Assembly (NCBI GenBank): GCA_019695175.1
Contig: JAIBAM010000006.1
Location: 1 to 64,000, forward strand
From: Bdellovibrionales bacterium
Lineage (GTDB): Bacteria > Bdellovibrionota > Bdellovibrionia > Bdellovibrionales > UBA1609
DNA: 64,000 nt
Direction: 5' to 3'
Positions 61,881 through 64,000 of the stretch are shown one piece after another (within the stretch, counting starts at the first letter, position 1; each line of letters opens with the position of its first letter). The position numbers were made by a program, and so were the translations under genes. The notes under the pieces are model-generated. The model saw only the letters and a list, made by a program, of their open reading frames with translations. It did not search any database and was not told the origin of the DNA.

Positions 61881-62266
61881 ATCGATGTTGGTTGGAAATT
61901 CTACTTTTTCTCTAGCACTAACGTTTGATGTGTATAAATCCGTAACAAAACTGATTCATAACAAATTAAATTCAGGTAGATCTGAGATTGAAAAGGGACC
62001 TGCCCTCGCAATAGCATTTCTTAGAGTCGCAGCTGATGACAAATATTTAATGTTTGGAGTTTGATGCCGATATTGCACGTCTCATGAAAGACAAAGTAAC
62101 TCTCATTCCATCGAACAAGCCTTGAATATGCTCACTGATGGACGCGAAGTTAATGGAAAATTTAATTATTACTATCCCTGCGGAAAAATAATGGGCAAAA
62201 AAATGTTTCTGTAGTAGACCCCATTGTCTTGACAATAGGATCCACTATAGACATTCCACTCCGTCG
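61881..62266. other. Gap before repeat copy 2; decayed sequence
   Basis: A 386-bp stretch without a convincing gene. Bits of coding-like frame appear (for example SIEQALNMLTDGREVNGKF at about 62107-62163, plus strand) but lack a start with a ribosome binding site. They look like remnants that the repeat captured. From 62128 it is repeat copy 2, including a weaker terminator hairpin at 62212-62247. Confidence 0.45.
62196..62247 (-). terminator. Hairpin terminator of the 62-aa gene, copy 2
   Basis: Arms at 62212-62227 and 62232-62247 pair with three mismatches. A T-run follows on the minus strand (ATTTTTTTG). This is a degenerate version of the copy 1 terminator. Confidence 0.5.
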
Positions 62267-62455
62267 TTATGATTTTAACAAACGAATGAATTCCTCTTTA
62301 TCTATGGAAATAAAAAACGTAAAATCCCTACCAAAAACTTTAACATGGCTTTCCACCCTTTGACTGGCCGGCACCACCTCAAATGCAGAGATCGCTTCTT
62401 TACGTATCACCACAACGGTATTGTTTGTCGATTTGAGCTCAATAAATTGTGTCAT
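62267..62455 (-). CDS. Small 62-aa protein, duplicated, copy 2
   Basis: This is the paralog of the 60724 gene: MTQFIELKSTNNTVVVIRKE, then EAISAFEVVPASQRVE, and the ending DKEEFIRLLKS. AAGGGGG stands before the ATG at the same distance. Changes concentrate in the middle (GGFKFL becomes RDFTFF), while the N- and C-terminal parts are unchanged. The frame is intact. Confidence 0.65.
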   Translation of the reverse strand: MTQFIELKSTNNTVVVIRKEAISAFEVVPASQRVESHVKVFGRDFTFFISIDKEEFIRLLKS

Positions 62456-62543
62456 AAATCCCCCTTTTTCCTATGATTTTTCTTATAATTTTCGGTTTTG
62501 GCATATGCTACTAACTAGACACATAGTGATCTTCCCTCGAAAA

Positions 62544-63543
62544 AGTGGCCACGAAAACTTAAGCTTAGAGATCTATATTTCGTACTCTTCGAGACTCATG
62601 TACTCAAGACCTGATTGACGGCGATATCGATTGCACCAAACTTCGATCCATTCAAAAATAGACTGGTTTGCTTCTTCTCGGGTTTTAAAATTTTTTCTGT
62701 AGGCCAGTTCTCATTATTAAAATATGAAAAAAACTTTCCAAACGAGCACTATCGCAACAGTTTCCTTTGGCAACACGCTGGCCACAGTTCTCGCCACTGC
62801 AAGTTTCTGGCGATATTCATCAGCTGCATACTACGATCCCCGATCTGAGTGCGTCACCAGTTCACCATCGTTTATATCTTGGCACCCTAATGCCATGGAA
62901 AGGGCGTTGAGCACAAGCTATGTACGCCTGTTATCATCACACGAAAATCCACCCCCTTTACGATTAAAAAGAACTAAAAATAGCTAAACTTCCTCTGTTT
63001 CGATGTACAATCCGTACGGTTAAGCTGGCCTTCGCCAACTCTCGCTTAGACTCAGGTCTTCTTTTCCATGCATAGTATCCACTGCGACTCACCTGAACTG
63101 TGTCGTAAATTGATTTCACCATAACACCTTCGGTATGAAGAGACTCGGCAAGTTGAAATAAAGTTTCAACTCGCCCTGAGAGAAAAAAGCCGCCACCTTT
63201 TTTAAAATCATATTCACTTTTTTCAGCTCATCCCCTTCCTTCTGCAAACGACGATTTCCTTCCTCTAAATTTCGATCTTCGAACTTGGTTTTCGCTTTTC
63301 CAACTCCCTGGATTTCGAGCGTTGAAAATTAACTAGACTCACACCCAATTGTTCAGTCACTCGATTGACTCTAATTCGACTTGCAAGATCGGCAGTCCTT
63401 TGCCTAAACTCCAATGTGTAATGACTGCCTTTATCCACAACTTCCCCCTTCGGTTGTGAACACCATTGTTATCTTAAAAGACCTCTCTCCAACAAAGAGC
63501 CTCCGGTGGAGTATACCTTAGTTTACAATTTCATGTGGCCACT
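62544..63543 (-). mobile_element. Decayed IS3-family insertion sequence
   Basis: On the minus strand, IS3-type OrfA and OrfB pieces appear in order: RRLQKEGDELKKVNMILKKVAAFF (OrfA C-terminus, in pieces, near 63190-63260), VQVSRSGYYAWKRRPESKRE (near 63030-63090), HSDRGS*YAADEYRQKL (near 62815-62865) and REEANQSIFEWIEVWCNRYRRQSG (near 62605-62680). Stops and frameshifts interrupt the frame, and part of OrfB after KRRPESKRE is missing. AGTGGCCAC at 62544-62552 and its complement at 63535-63543 are likely terminal inverted-repeat ends. It is about 1.0 kb, so shortened relative to the usual 1.2-1.3 kb. Confidence 0.75.
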
Positions 63544-63637
63544 AAAACAAGGAAGGTTTATAGGTGTACTTTGATACATCAATGGAGCCTACTCCAAAGT
63601 CACTAAACCTAGGAACCATTTTGAAAAAAAATTAAGT

Positions 63638-64000
63638 TTAGTTTAAATTTATTTCTTCATTACATGAAAGATGAAAATAAATAGAAGGAGTGTTTGGTAG
63701 CAATACTAATCGCTTTTTTATTAAAAAATCATTTAACCTCTCGTTAAAATCAGTTATCTCTTTTAGAAAAGTAGTACGTAGATCTAGATTAGAAAATTTT
63801 CTTTCAGTAAAGGCCCTAAAGACGTCAAAAACAGACACTGACTCATTAGGTTTCGGTTCATTTTTTTTGAATGCATAAGTATACAATTTGGCATCAACTT
63901 GGCATTTTACTAATCCCACCGAATCATTTTTTTTTCTGAAATCACCAAAAAACTTGACCAGAATTGTTTTGATATAAATATCAAGTTTAACTCCAGAAAC
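63638..64000 (-). CDS. Unrecognised protein, C-terminal part, runs off the right edge
   Basis: The frame stays open from the stop at 63638 to the end of the window (about 120 codons), so the start lies outside. The visible part begins VSGVKLDIYIKTILVKFFGDF and continues through KNEPKPNESVSVFDVFRAF to FHLSCNEEINLN. It is a mixed alpha/beta, Lys- and Phe-rich sequence. No family is recognised. A run of nine A (minus strand, near 63930) may be prone to slippage. The GTG at 63919 could serve as an internal start but has no good ribosome binding site. Confidence 0.5.
   Translation of the reverse strand, partial: VSGVKLDIYIKTILVKFFGDFRKKNDSVGLVKCQVDAKLYTYAFKKNEPKPNESVSVFDVFRAFTERKFSNLDLRTTFLKEITDFNERLNDFLIKKRLVLLPNTPSIYFHLSCNEEINLN

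Larger units (their letters stand above)
62128..62485. repeat. Imperfect direct repeat, copy 2 (358 bp)
   Basis: Same order as copy 1: short frame remnant, hairpin, the 62-codon gene and its ribosome binding site. It lacks the 24-bp internal duplication, and its hairpin arms have three mismatches. The two copies start about 1,570 bp apart. Confidence 0.85.

Noticed and set aside
1-64000. CRISPR arrays, tRNA or rRNA genes, complete prophage
   Set aside because: No regularly spaced repeats, no cloverleaf-like or rRNA sequence recognised, and no phage structural genes seen.

Overview
The window is a dense, roughly 40% GC stretch of bacterial chromosome. It carries many Sec-exported proteins, outer-membrane barrels, lipoproteins and proteases. 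It also has a PBP1b-type enzyme, an ExbB/ExbD/ExbD motor, paired DUF507 proteins, FecR and TPR-barrel proteins, an ArsA-type ATPase pair, PilZ and SpoIIE-type signalling proteins and a menaquinone operon. This mix fits a Gram-negative, Bdellovibrio-like bacterium (Bdellovibrionota). That is inference from gene content; no rRNA or single marker settles it. I found no rRNA, tRNA, CRISPR array or complete mobile element.

Layout. 1-3960 (minus): kdpFAB and the first codons of kdpC, a high-affinity K+ pump, including a 27-codon kdpF. 4388-10498 (plus): an MFS exporter, a secreted patatin-like protein, a secreted protein with possible papain/NlpC-like features, and an amino-acid permease. 10646-12457 (minus): a secreted subtilase. 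12872-14691 (plus): a TolQ/ExbB plus two ExbD/TolR operon, then a LysE exporter. 15494-21709 (minus): four exported proteins, including FecR-domain and TPR-plus-barrel proteins. 22074-25036: a transposase remnant, a HAD phosphatase, a tyrosine recombinase and a sigma-54 activator without a receiver domain. 25369-31555: an outer-membrane barrel, PBP1b, two DUF507 proteins, a GroES-like protein with a long lysine-rich tail, and a porin. 31602-36655: a coiled-coil protein, a KamA-type radical SAM enzyme behind a possible sigma-54 promoter, and a lipoprotein metalloprotease pair.

36822-41352 (plus) is a coupled cell-division and envelope cluster: a 99-aa protein, ftsE, ftsX, a degenerate LytM (EnvC-like) amidase activator and a CtpA protease. 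41361-52838 holds a HAMP membrane protein, trigger factor, two ArsA-like ATPases, a TPR lipoprotein, an EI24 membrane protein, type III gamma-glutamylcysteine ligase, a PilZ protein, a degenerate SpoIIE phosphatase and a SirB1-like protein. 52870-60397 is quinone-oriented: rsmJ, a UbiA prenyltransferase, a long-chain prenyl diphosphate synthase, a hotdog thioesterase with a tiny H-box protein, and the coupled menB-menA-menC-menE operon.

60398-64000 is the most disturbed part. A 62-codon gene with its own terminator occurs twice inside an imperfect direct repeat of about 360-385 bp, on either side of an exported coiled-coil protein. A decayed IS3-family element follows, and then an unrecognised gene that runs off the right edge. 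No clear new multi-gene system stands out. The best leads are the GroES-like protein with a basic tail, the unequal ArsA pair, the orphan H-box protein and the duplicated 62-aa locus.
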